Assembly: GCA_958299035.1 (NCBI GenBank)
Contig: CATQJL010000316.1
Span: 16,407,676 to 16,471,675, forward strand
Direction of reading: 5' to 3'
Length of the DNA stretch: 64,000 nt
DNA from: Cylicocyclus nassatus
Lineage: Eukaryota > Nematoda > Chromadorea > Rhabditida > Strongylidae
Positions 11,701 to 26,700 of the stretch are shown here, piece by piece (the stretch's first letter is position 1; every line of letters begins with the position of its first letter). A model generated the notes under the pieces. That model was not told the DNA's origin. It was given only the letters and a program-made list of their open reading frames with translations, and ran no database searches. Position numbers and translations under genes: made by a program.

Positions 11701-14700
11701 TTTCAGATAGCCTATCTTCCGGAGAATGTTCGAAGGCAAGAGTTGCTGTCTTTACAAAGATTGAGAGTTGACAAGATGAAATTAATGTGAGGTGAACGAA
11801 GTTTGGAGTGGGAAACGTAGTAAATGAATGGGACGTAGAATATACTTGATGTGCTTTTGCATAAATCGCCACACTCCTAATATCCGAGTGAAATGCAGCT
11901 AAGCTGATTCCGCAACACTTTCTACATGATTCGCTTTCTATAAAAATTTATAGATTTTATATGATTTTAAGATTTTATATGTACTCTATTCAGCTTTCTT
12001 TCAGAAATTTTCTGCTTTATCGTGTGGTGCTCTACCAAAGGTAAACTAAATTGGCATCTACTGCCACGTAATTCCCACCTTGTATCTCACGTAGAAAATT
12101 TTATATTAATCTTATTCTGTATGCACTTCTTGTAGTATGAGTATATGTTCGTTAATTATAGTTTTTTTTTGAATATTAGGTTGGAAACTAAGTTTCGAAC
12201 TGGTCTCATAACTTCCCTCTCACTAAACATGGCGCGCTCAAATTTTGCCGCTGCGTTGGCTATTACATAATCTACACGCGCAGCTGCTGTCCTACCAAAT
12301 TCTGACGTCGCAGTGAGGGTTACGGTAGGTGCGTGGTATGAAGGGGAAAAATTCAAAGTTTGACGGATTTGGCTGAAACTTGACACAGGGGTGTTATCCG
12401 ACATGCTGATCACGAAAAGGATATTGAAATTGCGTGATTAGGGCTTTTTCGTAGGATTACTGTAGGTGTACGATATGGGGTCTCACCCTAAACAAGGACA
12501 AAGGCGTTGATTCAACAAATGAATGTGATATTCGCGTTTGGCAGGTCAAATAACCTTACTATGTAAAGTCTCGGAAGAATTTGAGCTTCGGACTCTTTAG
12601 TCATTGACGTTCGTCCCCAGCAGCTCTTGCGTACATCGACTCGTTCAAATTTATGAGGACGCCAAATCTCGACATGCCCCTAAATTTTGTTTCTTTCTTA
12701 CTAGGGCCAAAAAAGTCAATCTCCAGCAATAATTTGTAGACGAATCTGGATTACTGCGCATAGGCTGCCAAAGGCTTCATTTTAGCTTAAAACCCCAAAA
12801 ATTCTCAAATTTCACTAGTATTCGAAAAACGTCTGAAACTTTTCTATTTCGTGTTCAAAATTTAGACAATTTGTGCTCTCTTGTAGCTCACTTTGCCTTC
12901 TACGTAATGGCAAAGTTTGGATGCGCCATATCCAAAGAAAGTGAAGCTTTAAAACCAGTTGCAAAACTTAGTTTCCAGCCTAATAAATTAACCATCAATA
13001 TATGTATGAACAAATCAGAATGTGTTTTCACCAAAACAAGTGCATTATTGAATCAGTGGCCGCAGGCTGTAGACATGGAGTGCTGCAAGCAGCGCGCGGT
13101 ATAGCCGAGTAGGCTGAGGAGAGGCATGATTAGTCGTTTGTTCAAGGTATTCCGCCCGAAAACTTCATTGTCTCTTGCGGGCGAGCGGCGTTTGTTAGGG
13201 GAAGGACGGCGAGAGGCATGATCGCTCGCCCGGTAAAGGCATTGCGTTCGCCCGAATTATTGTCTGAGTACTCTCAGAACAGCGGCCTACTCCCTGTGTA
13301 AATGAAAAGGGCATGATTTGACTTCCTACTATGCCTGAAATCAAATAGTTCGGTGTTGTGATGATTGGTAAAAACATTTACATTGACGTACCCATTTTAA
13401 TTTTTGCTGATATAAACTTTATAAGTTAAACGATAAGTACAGTATTAAAATTAAGCTTGTTTGCTTTCACGACGATACTCTGGATCGTCAGAGAATTTTG
13501 CAGCAACACGAAATGAGTACGGCAAGCTAGACAATAGTTTACCAGAAGATTTTCTTAGAAAGCATTTTTCAAATATGACGCTTATGCAAACAATGTATGA
13601 AGAACCCCTAAAGGTTAAGCTGGCTTCCTTTATTTCATCACTCGTTTTGTAACAAATTGTCTTTGCAGAAATTAGGCTACTCTGAAGACAAATTGCATAG
13701 AACTAAAGAGGAGAATTTTGCCGATACTCAAGGAATGAAGTTAATTTACAAGGTAATTTTTCTAAACTAATAGGTTTGAGGTAAGGTGTAGCACAATAGG
13801 TTTGAGGTAAGGTGTAGCTCAGCAAAATACTTTCGATAAAAGTCATACAATATTTAACATCAATCGTTTGAGGTAAGGTGTAGCCAGAGTTCGGCATGAG
13901 GTGGACCATAGGATTTTTCAAATTTTTAAAAACGAAATCCCCGTAGACTTTGACACAAGAATACAATATCGCCTATGACGCGATCATGAATGGATAGAAA
14001 CGAATAACGGAAAATAATTGAACAAAACTTGAAGAAAACATTGAAGAGACGGAAAAGAGCTGAAAAAAGCTGAAAATGTCCATATCCACAAATTGGCATG
14101 CTGTGTCCTGCGCGCACCCTGCGCGCTTGGAACAGACTTGCCGGCGCCATACAAAATATGTAGAGGGCTGTAACTATGCGGAGAAGAGGGGTTGAGGAAA
14201 ATTCAGAAACTCAGTTGTAGGGTTTTTGATGTAGAACAAAGTTATGTCAAACAAGTGAAAAAATTATGTGAAGGAAGGAAAACTTGTGACTTTTTTATAA
14301 CAGCCACCTCAGGTGGCTGCCCAGGTGGCTGAAAAGAACATAACTCCGAAAAAAGTTTGCCACGCCTTTACCTCACTTAATAATTTCATAACTTTTCTCA
14401 CGTATAGTCCTAGCTCCTTATTGCCCATCTACACACCAAATTTGGTGTCATTTCATTTTATCTTCACTGTAAGCAAAGTCTTTTGTTTATTTCGGGGCAA
14501 GTTTGAATTGCGCTTACCCGGCGAACCTGTTAAAGCAGGAGATTTTGTTTGCAGGAATGGGGTCGATAAGACACGAGTGAAAATTTGCGTCCTTTTTTTG
14601 AAGATGAAAGGTGACATGAAGGAAGAAGGCGATTGTGTGTGTAGGGGGTGGAGGAGGGGCTGGGGTTTCCTCTTCAACGATATCCCCCTTGCTTTATTCC

Positions 14701-17700
14701 AAAACGATGTTTAGTTGCCTTGTAAGCCACCAATGCCGAACCCTGGGTGTAGATCAGCAAAACACTATTTTAGTGTAGGTCATACGGTAGTGGACATAAT
14801 AGGCACGGTAATTGCACTACTCCTTTGATGTTCAAAAAACGTGTTTGAATCAACAAATGTAGGCAGTTGCTGACATATATCGATAATTTGAACACTTTTT
14901 CTTAGACTTGGGTTTTTTAGCCTTCTTGACTCAATTTTCTAGCTTTCGGTGGTGCGATCGGTTTCAATCGTAAACGGCAGGCAAAACATGCATGTCTCAT
15001 ATATGAAGCTGAATGTGTGTCTGACTGTTTGTCTGTATATCTGTATGTCTGTCTGTATGTGTGTACGTACGTTTCTAACAGAAAATTCCATTTTTTAACC
15101 GATCCGGAACGAACTTGGCACACATACACTATGGCGCGGGCGGATGTCATGTCATAGGCTACTTTTCGTTGTCGATCGATGTCGATTTCATCGATTTTTA
15201 TCGATTTTTTGCAAAGTTCATCTACAGGGCTGGGAGTTGGCACAGGGGGAGGGGGGTAATTGAGCTCGATTTTTTGTGTTGATTTCGAATACAATATCAG
15301 TTTCCAGAATTCGATCACTTTTATTGATTTTTTTGATTTTTTTGCAGAATTACCTACAGGGCTGGGAGTTGGCACAGGGGGGAGGGTACGTGAGCACGTT
15401 GATTACGAATACAACATTAGTTTCTGAAAGTATCCATCACTGATCGATTCTAATCGATTTTTTTTGAAATTTGTGCTGAGCTGAGACTTGGCACAGGGGG
15501 GGGGGGCTAAGTGGGCATGCTGATTTCGAAAACAACACAGGGAACGGGAAATGAAGTGTAGAAGTGGGCACAGGGAAAGGCTGTACGGGGATAGAGATTC
15601 GACCTTTATTGAAGTGTTGTTTTGACAGGTCCGAGCGGAGCTGGGTAAGCAAGCTAGTTTTTTGATAATATCAAAATTCAGATATTTTTGCAACTGGCGA
15701 CTTGGTGATTATTGCAGTAGATAATTGTAACAGACTTTTTTTCAGCGAAAGTGCAGGAATGAGTTAGTGAATCAAAAAAGTAGTGACGTTTTTATGCAAG
15801 ACCCATTTGATAACAAATTTACTCAACTACTCTTTTTTATAAATAATTAAGGGCAATGCCTCGGCTAGACCAAACATCACAAAAATTTGATGTGGAGGGC
15901 TGCCTGTGCCCAAACATGAGAAAAGAGCCGGTCCGAGTTCAAGGTATGCTGCCCCTGCCTAGAAAACCGCTCCTAAAGCCGTACGAGGAAGCCGCTCGTA
16001 CATGCGCTCGAACAAGCTTCGGGCGCCCTCTCACTGTCAGAGGCGACATGACGCAATTCTATAAACATGATGCGCAACGACTCTACGTTTCTAACTATGG
16101 CGGCTAGTGTTTCACTCGACCAGATCCAAAATGAGAAGCCTTAGGAAATGCTACTTTTTGCCATTTTTGCGCTTTAAAGGTGAATGCAGATTCAGCGCGT
16201 CGAACTGCCTTAAGTAAGCAAAAAAGTCCTCAAGTCGAGGATTCACCGGGCCACTGCCTTTAAGTTTCTCCGTAAAAGCTTAGAATAAGAAAAATAATAG
16301 TAACGATACATAATAAATCTAGACATTTTCTTTGTACACAGCATGCTTTGTTGAAAATTACCACTCCTGTAATATCTGTGTTTCCTGTGATTCTAAAGCA
16401 GGGCTGTCAGCGGCCTCGCTACTGCCCCGAATGAAACGTAACCCTGAAAATTGATGTGGGCAGCGAGGTGATAAGCCACCGAACATGAACTAAATTTCAA
16501 TTTATATAAAAAGTAACTGAACCTGCTTGTTTGTTCGTCGCATGCATACAGAGTGTCTTTAACTGACATTGATAGTTACAGTTTTTTTCTGACAATTAAA
16601 CATTTGATCTCTCATAGCCTTATTGTACAAAAAGCTAACGCATTTCTTTGAACACAATATCGTAGGGCTGGTAGTATTCAAATTTGAAAGATGGAGCAAG
16701 CCACCGTCGTTTTTCATAACTGTATGAGCCATTGAGAATCCTGTTTTGCTTCAAAAAGAAAACCAAACACTTGAAAGCTGTTACATTAGCCTAATCAGAG
16801 CCTTTGTCGCTAAATAAGACTTTGGAATTCAGCGCATGCTTCGTTCTTAAGTTACATGAAGTAAACTGCAATAGCTGTTTTCACAGTGCTCCCTAAAATT
16901 TTGATTGCACAATTTGAAAAGAGTCAATAATTTGCAGAGTAGTGAAGTCAGTGCGAGTGGGGAATTAGGTATACAACTTATCTACCTTGAAATTTTTTTT
17001 TGGAACACGGCTAATCCATAGTGATGCGTAAGCTTGAAGTACCCATTGTACTACCACAATAAAGAAATCAAGGAATATGAGAAAACAGCTTCGACTTAAC
17101 ATTACAGCATAGCGCGGATTAATGATAAACCGCGGAACGCTGTAATTTTAGATTGTAATTCTATTTCCTTCGTCGTCGAGGCGATAATAGTGCCAGCGAC
17201 AACATGATACTCATTAACATGCCAGAAGGCCCAAAATGCAAATTATTGCATCGTTTTAGCTTCTCGTTACGTACAGTGAGCATAACAAAAAAAGGCCCGG
17301 TAATCCTCACATCACTTTAGATCTCAACTGAAGGGCTGAGTTGAGGTATTCAAGATAAACTGACTAGCGATCACTCTCACATGCTTAAGAATGCGACTTG
17401 ATCTGAAGGAGCGTCAGGGCATGTGCCGCGATGAATTCACCTAAAATCGTAGAGCGCCTCGATTTTGAGATGAATTGACCGAAACAGTATGCAAGGGATG
17501 AGACGCAAAGAAAAATAACGTAAGTTGTTCGTGAGTAACTTACGGGACATCGTACTTGAATAGTTGCAGTACAAGAAAGCGCAAAACTGCACAATACCGG
17601 TGCCCAAAAAGGAAAGGATCAACGAACAGCTGATTTCGGCAAAAAAACACAGAAGAATAGGTTTTTTCTTTCTTGCAGAGTTTGCTTAGGTTTTTTCTAC

Positions 17701-20700
17701 AAAAGCTACTCAGAGCGACGATCTCTTTATTTATTTCCATTCGATTTTGTTTCTAATTCCTCAATTTTTGATGAAATTTTGGTTAAAAAACGCAGCTTTG
17801 TTTTGTGCATTCATTTGGTTTGTGGATTCCTTGATAGGGCCGTCATCGATTTTCTTCGATGGTGGCCGCTATTAAAGATTGCTCAGTGATGCGCAAAAAT
17901 TCGCCACTGTCCGGTGCCGAAACACGGTCGTGCGGTCTGAGTACCAGTCACATATCTGTTTGACCAAACCTGCACAAGAGGTGTAGGTGTTTCCTTTTTG
18001 ATAGCGCGCAAGATTTTTGTGCCTGAAAAGCGATCCGCATCTAGATCAATAGCTCGCGGGATGCTAGACCGAGGCGCCATACGATCAACTCAGGTCCGTC
18101 TCAGAACAGATCCCCTGAAGGGGGAATACTACGGGCCAAACTCTAAAAACCTAAGAAAATTATTTTCGCAATTAGCATGTCAAATAGTTTGTGTAAGCCA
18201 AGTTTCAGCGAAGCTAGGTCCCCAAATATTAGGCCACCAAGTGAGTTGGTTATCTTCGAGCAAGATAATTTTGTTTCAAACGTGAAACCAGTTTTTTTTA
18301 ACGTAAAGGCACGGTCCAGGCACGTCTCCCCAGTACTGTACTTAACAGACGACTTACCTCGACCTGCAGGGTTACGCGCGGGGACTCAGCACTTGGGCGA
18401 TGGGTCCGCACGCAATGCATGCAACGCGACACAAGTTGTCTGTCAAATACAGTAGCGAAGTCTGCTTGAGCGGGGTGGGGGAACGTTTTGGCCCCGAGTG
18501 CATCGTCTCCTTTGTCGCTTGTACACTGTTTTAGTTAAGCCCCCAAAAATTGTTCCAGATGCAACTCCCATGATCCAGATTTGCTTAAAAGCTGCTTTGA
18601 TACAAAGTACTACTTTTTTTTGCTCACTCTAGGAATCCTTCAAATAACCTTAGAATTACGGAATGAAAAGCAAGCAATTTCTTCCTCCCATATCTTGCTT
18701 GTAAATCTTAGACTGAAAAAAACCAATCAGGCTCAAGCTTCTTGTATAAGAATTACGAGGATTAGGTCATTAGTTATGTTTGTTCTCGCCATGCTTCGCT
18801 CGTGGTTTACGTAGTACGCAAACATAGCATAAACCGTAGTTTCCAATAGTTTCGCAGTATTTTCCATTTGCATAGGTAAGAAGAATTGACTACATTTTTT
18901 TAAAGAGAAACAATTTTGAGTAAAATTTCTGCTATATAGAGAAATAGGTTCAGTGTGCATATAAAAAAGGCTGATATTTGAATGTTTTGATAGCAAGTTG
19001 ATTGGGTGTGGCATAATCCCCTAAAAAGGTGTGGCAGCTACAACTTTTTGAGGGATTATGCCACACCCCATTAAATCAACTCTTAAGAAAATTCTAGCGA
19101 ACAAAATATACAGGGTTCGACAACATAAATCTCGTAGGTAATTTTGACTTGCTTCTAGTTCCGCACTTTGATGGTTTGGATCAGAATTCAAGGTATGGGT
19201 AAGTAGGGAGCAGTGCTTTCCGTTAAGTACAAGAAAAGTTAGCTGACTTACTTCTGAAATGTGCTTAATCATATTTAAAAATAACCAGCGGCCCAATACT
19301 TGAAACATTCGAAATCTGCTAAGTCTCGGCCGCCAACGGGGGGTTATTCGTGTTATTTGACACGATAATTTATGTTATTGATTGTGATCATGCTTGATAG
19401 GGTCTTTATGTCATGCGAAAGGTAAGCAATAAGCCGGTTGTGTGTCACACCTCTTGCTCGACCTTATGGATATTTTTGCAAAGCTTGGGCTTGGCTAGAA
19501 TTTGGCATAGGCCGAGTTTGTGAGCATGCTACAGGATGTTCCAAAAGTCTTGTAGCCTAAGTTTACACTGTGTACTCATAAATTAGTAAAGATTTGGTTT
19601 CAGCAAATGCAATATGATCTCCATATGTATTTGAAAAAAAAAGTAAAAATATCGAGTAATTAATTTTTGGAATCGCAAAGATCTATTTTCGGGGGTTTTT
19701 AACTTATTTCATTATTGGATGTATATACAACATTGTGATGCAATTTTATTTCTACCATACAAAAGAGACTTTGCATTATTATCACTATACATTTGAAGAA
19801 ATTCATTGAGACAGGCAAACAAATTTTGGAAAATGAATGCTTGCCACGGTCACTTTGTTTCAATTTTAAATCCGCAAAATTGCACCAGTCACTGGATCCA
19901 AAGTAATTTATTCATCATATGTTTTTTAGATAAGAACCTAGTTTAACTTGAATGAAGAACTTGTGTTTTAAAACACATTGTAGCCAATTTTTTGTCTCCT
20001 TCTTTTGCATTTGTGTCCAGCATGAGGCCCACACATGCCTGCAATTTTACAAAAGTTTTCCTCTACAGTATATTGTAGCTGAAAAACTTGCTGTATCACA
20101 CTGCACGTTACCTAAGCGACGGAAGCTGTTGCCGCAAAGGCGTGGGACGAAATTGATGATTAATAATTAATTATCGATTTTTCTGATTTTTTCGCAGGAT
20201 TTGAGCTGGGACGCTAGAAGTTGGTACAGGAGGGAAAGTGAGCATGCTAATCGCAAAAAGTTTTTGCAGGAAGACGGTGCAGGCTGGAGAACACAAATGA
20301 GCAGGGAATCAGCACACAAAACTGCACGCATCAACGTGTTAAAGAGGAACGCAGCTTATAAGAACATTTCTTTTTTTGAATGCTGTGTTCCAGTTTTCGT
20401 GCGTCATTTCGCAAGTTTTTCTACTCTAAACATATTATACAAGAGCGAGAAGTTGTACGGGTCGCATATCCACTTTCTGTATGATCTCTCAATGTTTCTC
20501 AGCAGCTGACCATCTCTATTTACTAGTTATTTTTCTTTTTAAGAAATTCATGACAGACCAAAGTAGTGATTACCCTAATTTCACGCGTACAAGGCGCACC
20601 TTTTTCGATATTTCGACTAAGCCCCTCAGCCGCTTAAATTATTTTAGAAAGCGATCCTTATGCCATGTGATTTTCTTAAGCAATATACTGCAAGGTATAG

Positions 20701-23700
20701 GGTCCTTTGATTGCGAAGTTCTTTGGCGTATTTGGGTTGGTCGATTTTGGAAAAAAATCTCCTGCGCCTTGTACGCGTGAAATTAGGCTATCTATCCTAG
20801 CAGTGCTGAGCATGTTTCTGATATGAAATAAAACAGCAGAATATTGAAATTTGCAATAAATTCGTACTTTCGTTGTGGCCCTGTCTTCTTGTCTATACAT
20901 CATTCGTTCTTATGGAAATCATGAGTAGCACTGTTGAGTTAGGTAACTAGTACAAACTTTGAAAAAAATAATTTCGAACTAGAAAAAAAAGAAAAAACTA
21001 GAAAAAATTAGAAAATGCGGTTTGTACTACTTTTCAAGCCTGTGCAATATGTTTGCACTGAAGTACTAGTAGTTGGAACGTTAAAATCTACAACGCTAAA
21101 GCTTCAGGATATATAGCTTTCTTCTAAGTGTTTCCCTCATCAGTATGTTGATGCATGAGCCACATGAAAATGTTGGAGAAGAGGAGAATATTGTGTAAAA
21201 GTAGACTTGTTATATCGACAGTTGCTGAGCGATACTCCAACAGTATACAGGGTGTCCCAAAATAATGTGCACACTGTTTGATTTTGAATAACTCTCTTAT
21301 TATGAGGTCTTTCGAGAAGCGGTAAGCGCCATTTTGTAGAGCTGGCTTCAACTTAGATTTGCAGTATAAAGAGAACCGCCGACTGCTCTTCATTACTGTA
21401 GAATTACGGTAGAAACTTGGAAGAGGGTTTTGGGCCATGAAAGGCCATACTTTGCCTCAGAAAGGAATCAAAATAGCCTGAAAACTTTAACACTAGGCCA
21501 ATTAGAGTTTCTGATTCTAACTGTAAAGTTCTCAACTTATTATGATGCTTCACTGAAGAGTTATGAGAGGTAAGCAGTAGCGACCATTTTCTCAATGTTC
21601 TTAAAAAGTGCGGTTATACCGTTTAGAAAGCTTCGCAATCTTGAGACTAGTTGAGTATTAAACTCAGCGTCCCTAAAAACCCTATTACACAAGTTTTCAC
21701 ATGTTTTTGAAAATTTTTGAAATGGCAGCTTTTTCCACAGTGACACCATATGTTCCAAGTTTCTACCGTAATCCTACAGTAATGAAGAGCGGTCGGTGAT
21801 TCGCTCTATACTGTAAATCTAAGTTGAAGCCAGCTCTACAAAATGGCGCTTACAGCTTCTCGAAAGACCTCATAATAAGAGAGTTATTCAAAATCAAACA
21901 GTGTGCACATTATTTTAGGACACCCTGTATGATCTATGATCAGTGCGCATAGTGCAAGCATCACCTGAGCTTGAGCCTCATTTTTGCCTGCGACCCTGTT
22001 TTAATCGACGTCCGGTCGTCCACATACTTATGCGACTCTCAGTATTTCTCAGCCCACATTTTCAACTTGACACATTCGTTGAGAAGCAGCAGATAATAGC
22101 GACTTAATGTACATTGCTTGTGTTTTCAATATTTCTCCTCCAACTATATGAGAGTAAGTTTCGTTGAGTCTTCTGCGCCTGAAATAACATCTCCATCAAC
22201 ATCGGTCATTTTTCGACATACTAGTGAACCAGTAATTGAAGGTGCTAGTAGCATGCGCGCGCTACGGGACCTCCACGTGGTTTTCCGCTATGTGCACATT
22301 TTTGAATTGCGCTTACGGTTCTTTATATATTAGATATGCTAGGAAAAATTTTGAACACTTTGCCTCAACCACACCGAATCATTTTAAGTACTCCTTGTTT
22401 TCAAGATTTCGATACAGTACTAAAAAGATGAAAACTTTCTAAAATGTTTGGATAATGCACACGAGTGAACAAAAGCAGATTAGAACGGCATAGGTTGGCG
22501 TATAGGTCTCCACTGATCTCTTCAAGGGTTGCGTAAAAATGTGAAATAGTAGCCAGGCTTCCCATAAAAGTTTTTAGAATGACGATGATGACTGCACCCA
22601 CGACACAATCGATCTAATGCTTAGACTCAACTCAAGTTTCTTTTAGTACCTACACGCACTTAAGTTTGTCCAATCTTGCTGCGTCAGTTACAAATGTAAA
22701 AGTTTCCGGTGTAACGTGGAGGGATGAATGATGGGCACGGCAAGAAGATTGGAATACAGGCGCTGTGTACTTTTTGTGATAATATGACTGCTTGGGTTGA
22801 AGAAAAGTTAGCCCAAACGTTGGCTGGCAAACGGTAACGATTGAGTTGAAATATGCACCTTTGCCGTCTCGTTGTCTGCAGACCACCTATTATATAAGTG
22901 GATGGCAAATGTGCGATTTGCTAAACTGTTAATCGTCTGCAGACGTAGTCATCGGGCATTGCATTGACAACAATGAGCTACGGTTAAAGTTGCAAGAGTT
23001 TTCGGAACATAAAGTTGTGGTGGCTTCTTCACTTCTACTGCGCTCGCTGCTCATCTACTGCAATCTTATCATTATTTCGAGCAAAACGACGTAGCTATTA
23101 GCACAGTGTAGCAGTGACGTACCCAAAATTTTCGATCGGAAAGGGGAGGGGGAGCAAAAAATTTTTTGATGGAGGTGCGTGGCATTAGCTACGCACTTCA
23201 GAAAAATTTCTGGTGTACATTTTGAAATTTTCGCGGGCTTATAGGCTCGAAATTTCAGAAAAAGGGCGTGACCCCAACCATGCCTCCGAAAATTTTTTTA
23301 TAAGGCTAAATGAATTTTTGAAAAATTTGAAATTTATTTTAGTTGTTTGTTACAAATATGAAAAAGCCAATGGCACATTTTTATAAATCACTAGCTGGCT
23401 TACCCGGCTCCGCCTGGCCCTGTCAAAAACGATAAAGGTTCCATTTCTATCCCTGTACACCTTTACCTGTGCCCACTTCTACATTCCCTATTCCCGCTGC
23501 GTGAGTAATCAGTATGCTCACCTACCTTCCTCACCAACCCCCAGCTCCGTAGCTCAAACTTTGCACAAAAAAAAACAGTAAAATCGATAAAAGTAAGGAT
23601 AATTCTAAAAACTGATGGCGTTATTCGGCTATCCGGGTCCCAAAATGTTTTTGTGACGGATCTTGCTCAAAGTCGGTTTATGGGGGTTATTTGAGCCGCT

Positions 23701-26700
23701 GATGACAATATCATAGTCATCGCGTGGCAGCGGGTAAAAATCATAAACCTGCCTGAAACCTTGGCAGGGAATTACCTAAAGTGCTGTACAAAGAATATCG
23801 TGCTCAATCCCCGCGATAAAGGCAATTCGTGTGGTATAAAAGTTTCCCACAACCTAATGCTTTCCTTATAGGACCACTGCCGCGCGCGATACATCCTTCG
23901 GCGGCTTTTGCCTAAGCAGAAATAGGGGAGGGAGATTTGCCGCGTGCAATACACTCTTCAGCGGCTTTTGCCTAAGCAGAAATAGGGGGGAGAGAGATTT
24001 GTCGCGTGCGATACACCATTCGGCGGCTTTTGCCTAAGCAAATCAGGGGGAAAGAGATTTGCCGCGTGCGTTACACGTTGGGACAGGTTATCAGGATGGC
24101 GCTGGAGACCGCCATGCAAAACGACCGTTTTCCCATTCCATGAATATCTGGGATCTAAATTGGCCCTGTCCATTCAAATCCTGCAACTCACCATAACTTC
24201 ACTAATGCGTTATGACAGCGAGCAAGTTTCATATTCATAAGCAGATACTTGTGAACCGTTACAGGTAAGGTTTTGAGCAAATCTAGAACTTCGACGCATC
24301 TACACCCACCGTAACCCAAGAAAATGCACCATCCTGCGAAATCAATATGATATTTATGTTCAGCGCGCTAATTGACCACCCTAGACGAAGTTTGAAGCAA
24401 ATCTATGTTTTCGACCCCACACCGTATATAACCACCCCAACTCTATGAAGAGGTCCCAATATGCAGAGAGAGTATGAAATTCGTAATCAGCATGTCGAAT
24501 AAGTTCTCTGGACCGAACTCCAGCCAAATTCATGATTTTGACTTCCTACCGTACACCTACCGTAACCACATGGGGAGACTTCCAGCAACGAAAGTGTGAT
24601 ATTTGTAATCAGCATGTAAGATAACCCTTACACACGAATCTGAGCAAGCTCTACGACAAGAAAATTTTGGGGTCCGGTATTAGTTTGGCAGCCGAGTAGC
24701 GCCAAACTAATATCGAACTCGTATTCAGCATGCTTGATTACCCCCTGTGCAAACTCCCAGCCCCGTAGCTCAAACTTTGCAAAAAATCGATAAAATCGAT
24801 GAAAATAATGGACGATTTCAAAAACTAATATTGTATTCGGAATCCGCGTGCTTGATTACCCCCCTATGCAAACTCCCAGCACCGTAGCTCAAACTTTGCA
24901 AAAAAATCGATAAAATCGATAAAAGTAATCGATAATCCTGAAAACTAATATTGTATTCGGAATCCCCATGCTCGATTACCCCCCTGTGCCAACTCCCAGC
25001 CCCGTAGGTGAACTCTGCAAAAAAATCTATAAAAATCAATAAAATCGATATCGATCGATACGAAAAGTAGCCTATGACACCCGCCGGGGCCCGTAGTGTA
25101 TGTGTGCCAAGTTTGGTCCGGATCGGTGCAGAAATGGAATTTTCTATTCGGAACATACGTACAGACAGACAGACAGACAGACAGACATACATACAGACAT
25201 ACAAACAGACATTCAGCTTTATATACAGGGTGTCCCAAAAAAATGTTTTGAACGTTTGATCGTTAATATCTCTCTTCCCAATAAGTTTTTTGCCTCGCTT
25301 CAGGTACCATCTTGTAGAGCTGGCTTTAACTTAGAGTTACAGTATAGAGAGAATTACCGACCGCCCTTCATTACTGTAGGATTACGGTAGAAACTTGAAA
25401 CATATGGTGTCAATATGGAAAAAAGCTGCCTTTTCAAAAATTTTTAAAATAATGTGAAAACATGTGTAATAGGGTTTTTATGGACTTTAAGTTCAATGCT
25501 AAACTATTCACAAGATTACGAAGCTTTCTAAACGGTTTAATCGCGCTTTTTAAGAACATTGAAAAAATGGCCGCTACCTCTTACCTGGCATAACTCTTCA
25601 ATGAAGCATCATAACAAGTTGTTAACTTTACAGTTGTAATCAGCAACTCTAATTAGCCTAGTGTAAAAGTTTCGTTTTTTTTTTTAAGATTCGTTTTATA
25701 ATGCAAGTCTAAGTTGAAGCCAGCTCTACAAAATGGTACCTGAAGCAAGGCAAAAGACTTTTTGGGAAGAGAGATATTAACGATCAAACGTTCGAAACAT
25801 TTTTTTGGGACACCCTGCATAATAAGCAACCTTCAGAAACTCCGTGACCCACTCCTTTTCTCCCCCTCGGTACGCCGCTGCTATATAGCCATCAAGTGAT
25901 GTATCATGGTAACATGACAACGTGATTCTGCTAAGTTCCCGCTCCTTGCGCTGCTGTAGCGTCTGTTTGCTAGTCTACACTCTCCAAACTTTAGACAAAC
26001 CTGCTTTTCTAATTAGGAACAAGATCTGATGTGGGAGACAGTAAATCTTGTTTCAGTACCTTCCAAAATTAAAGACATGGTACGTGCTGTATCAAAATCT
26101 TTGAGAAAGTCCAAAAACAGATTAAAGAGGATAAAGTTGATCACAAAGCATTTGTTGAAACTAGCCCATCCAGTAACCCCAAATATTTGTTCTCTGTTTT
26201 ATGCCGAGACTAAGAGTCGATTTCTTCTGGAGTGGTATAGATCTTAATTCTAATTGCAATGTGATCTATAAAAACTCAGTTGAGAGTATTTCTGTTTTTG
26301 GACTTTCTGTTTTCAATGCATATTGGAACCACCTAATTTTTTACGGGAGAATACTTTCAACGGCCGCAGCCGTTCAATATGAGATGCATGTCGGCTAAAG
26401 CGTTTTTGAACGTCGATTCCAAATCGCATTCCGCTTTTGCGGAACGCTCTTTTAAAAGGGTCAAGTAAGCTTAAGAAGCCGTAGTTCGAGGACGCAGCTA
26501 TGTAGGTTAGTGCTGCAACGGTGTAGTGGTTAGCCTGCAGGCGTCAGAAAGGAGAGTTTAAAAGTTCGAGTCCAATGGAGATGCTCTTATCATTTATTTA
26601 ATTATTTATTCCGTGCGTTGCTTAAAAGAAAGCAAAGATTCACAGTCACTCATGCTCCAACCACGATAGTTCATCAAGTAGTTTGGGCCCGACCTTTCCT

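Noticed and set aside
15856..16107. 83-codon frame of ordinary composition
   Set aside because: No motif, no splice context, not repeated.
23879..24080. CRISPR-like 62-bp periodicity
   Set aside because: The whole unit is repeated, with no short repeat and variable spacer pattern.
26029..26247. Lysine-rich 72-codon frame with internal acceptor and donor-like sites
   Set aside because: No family match, and the peptidase gene is complete in phase without it.
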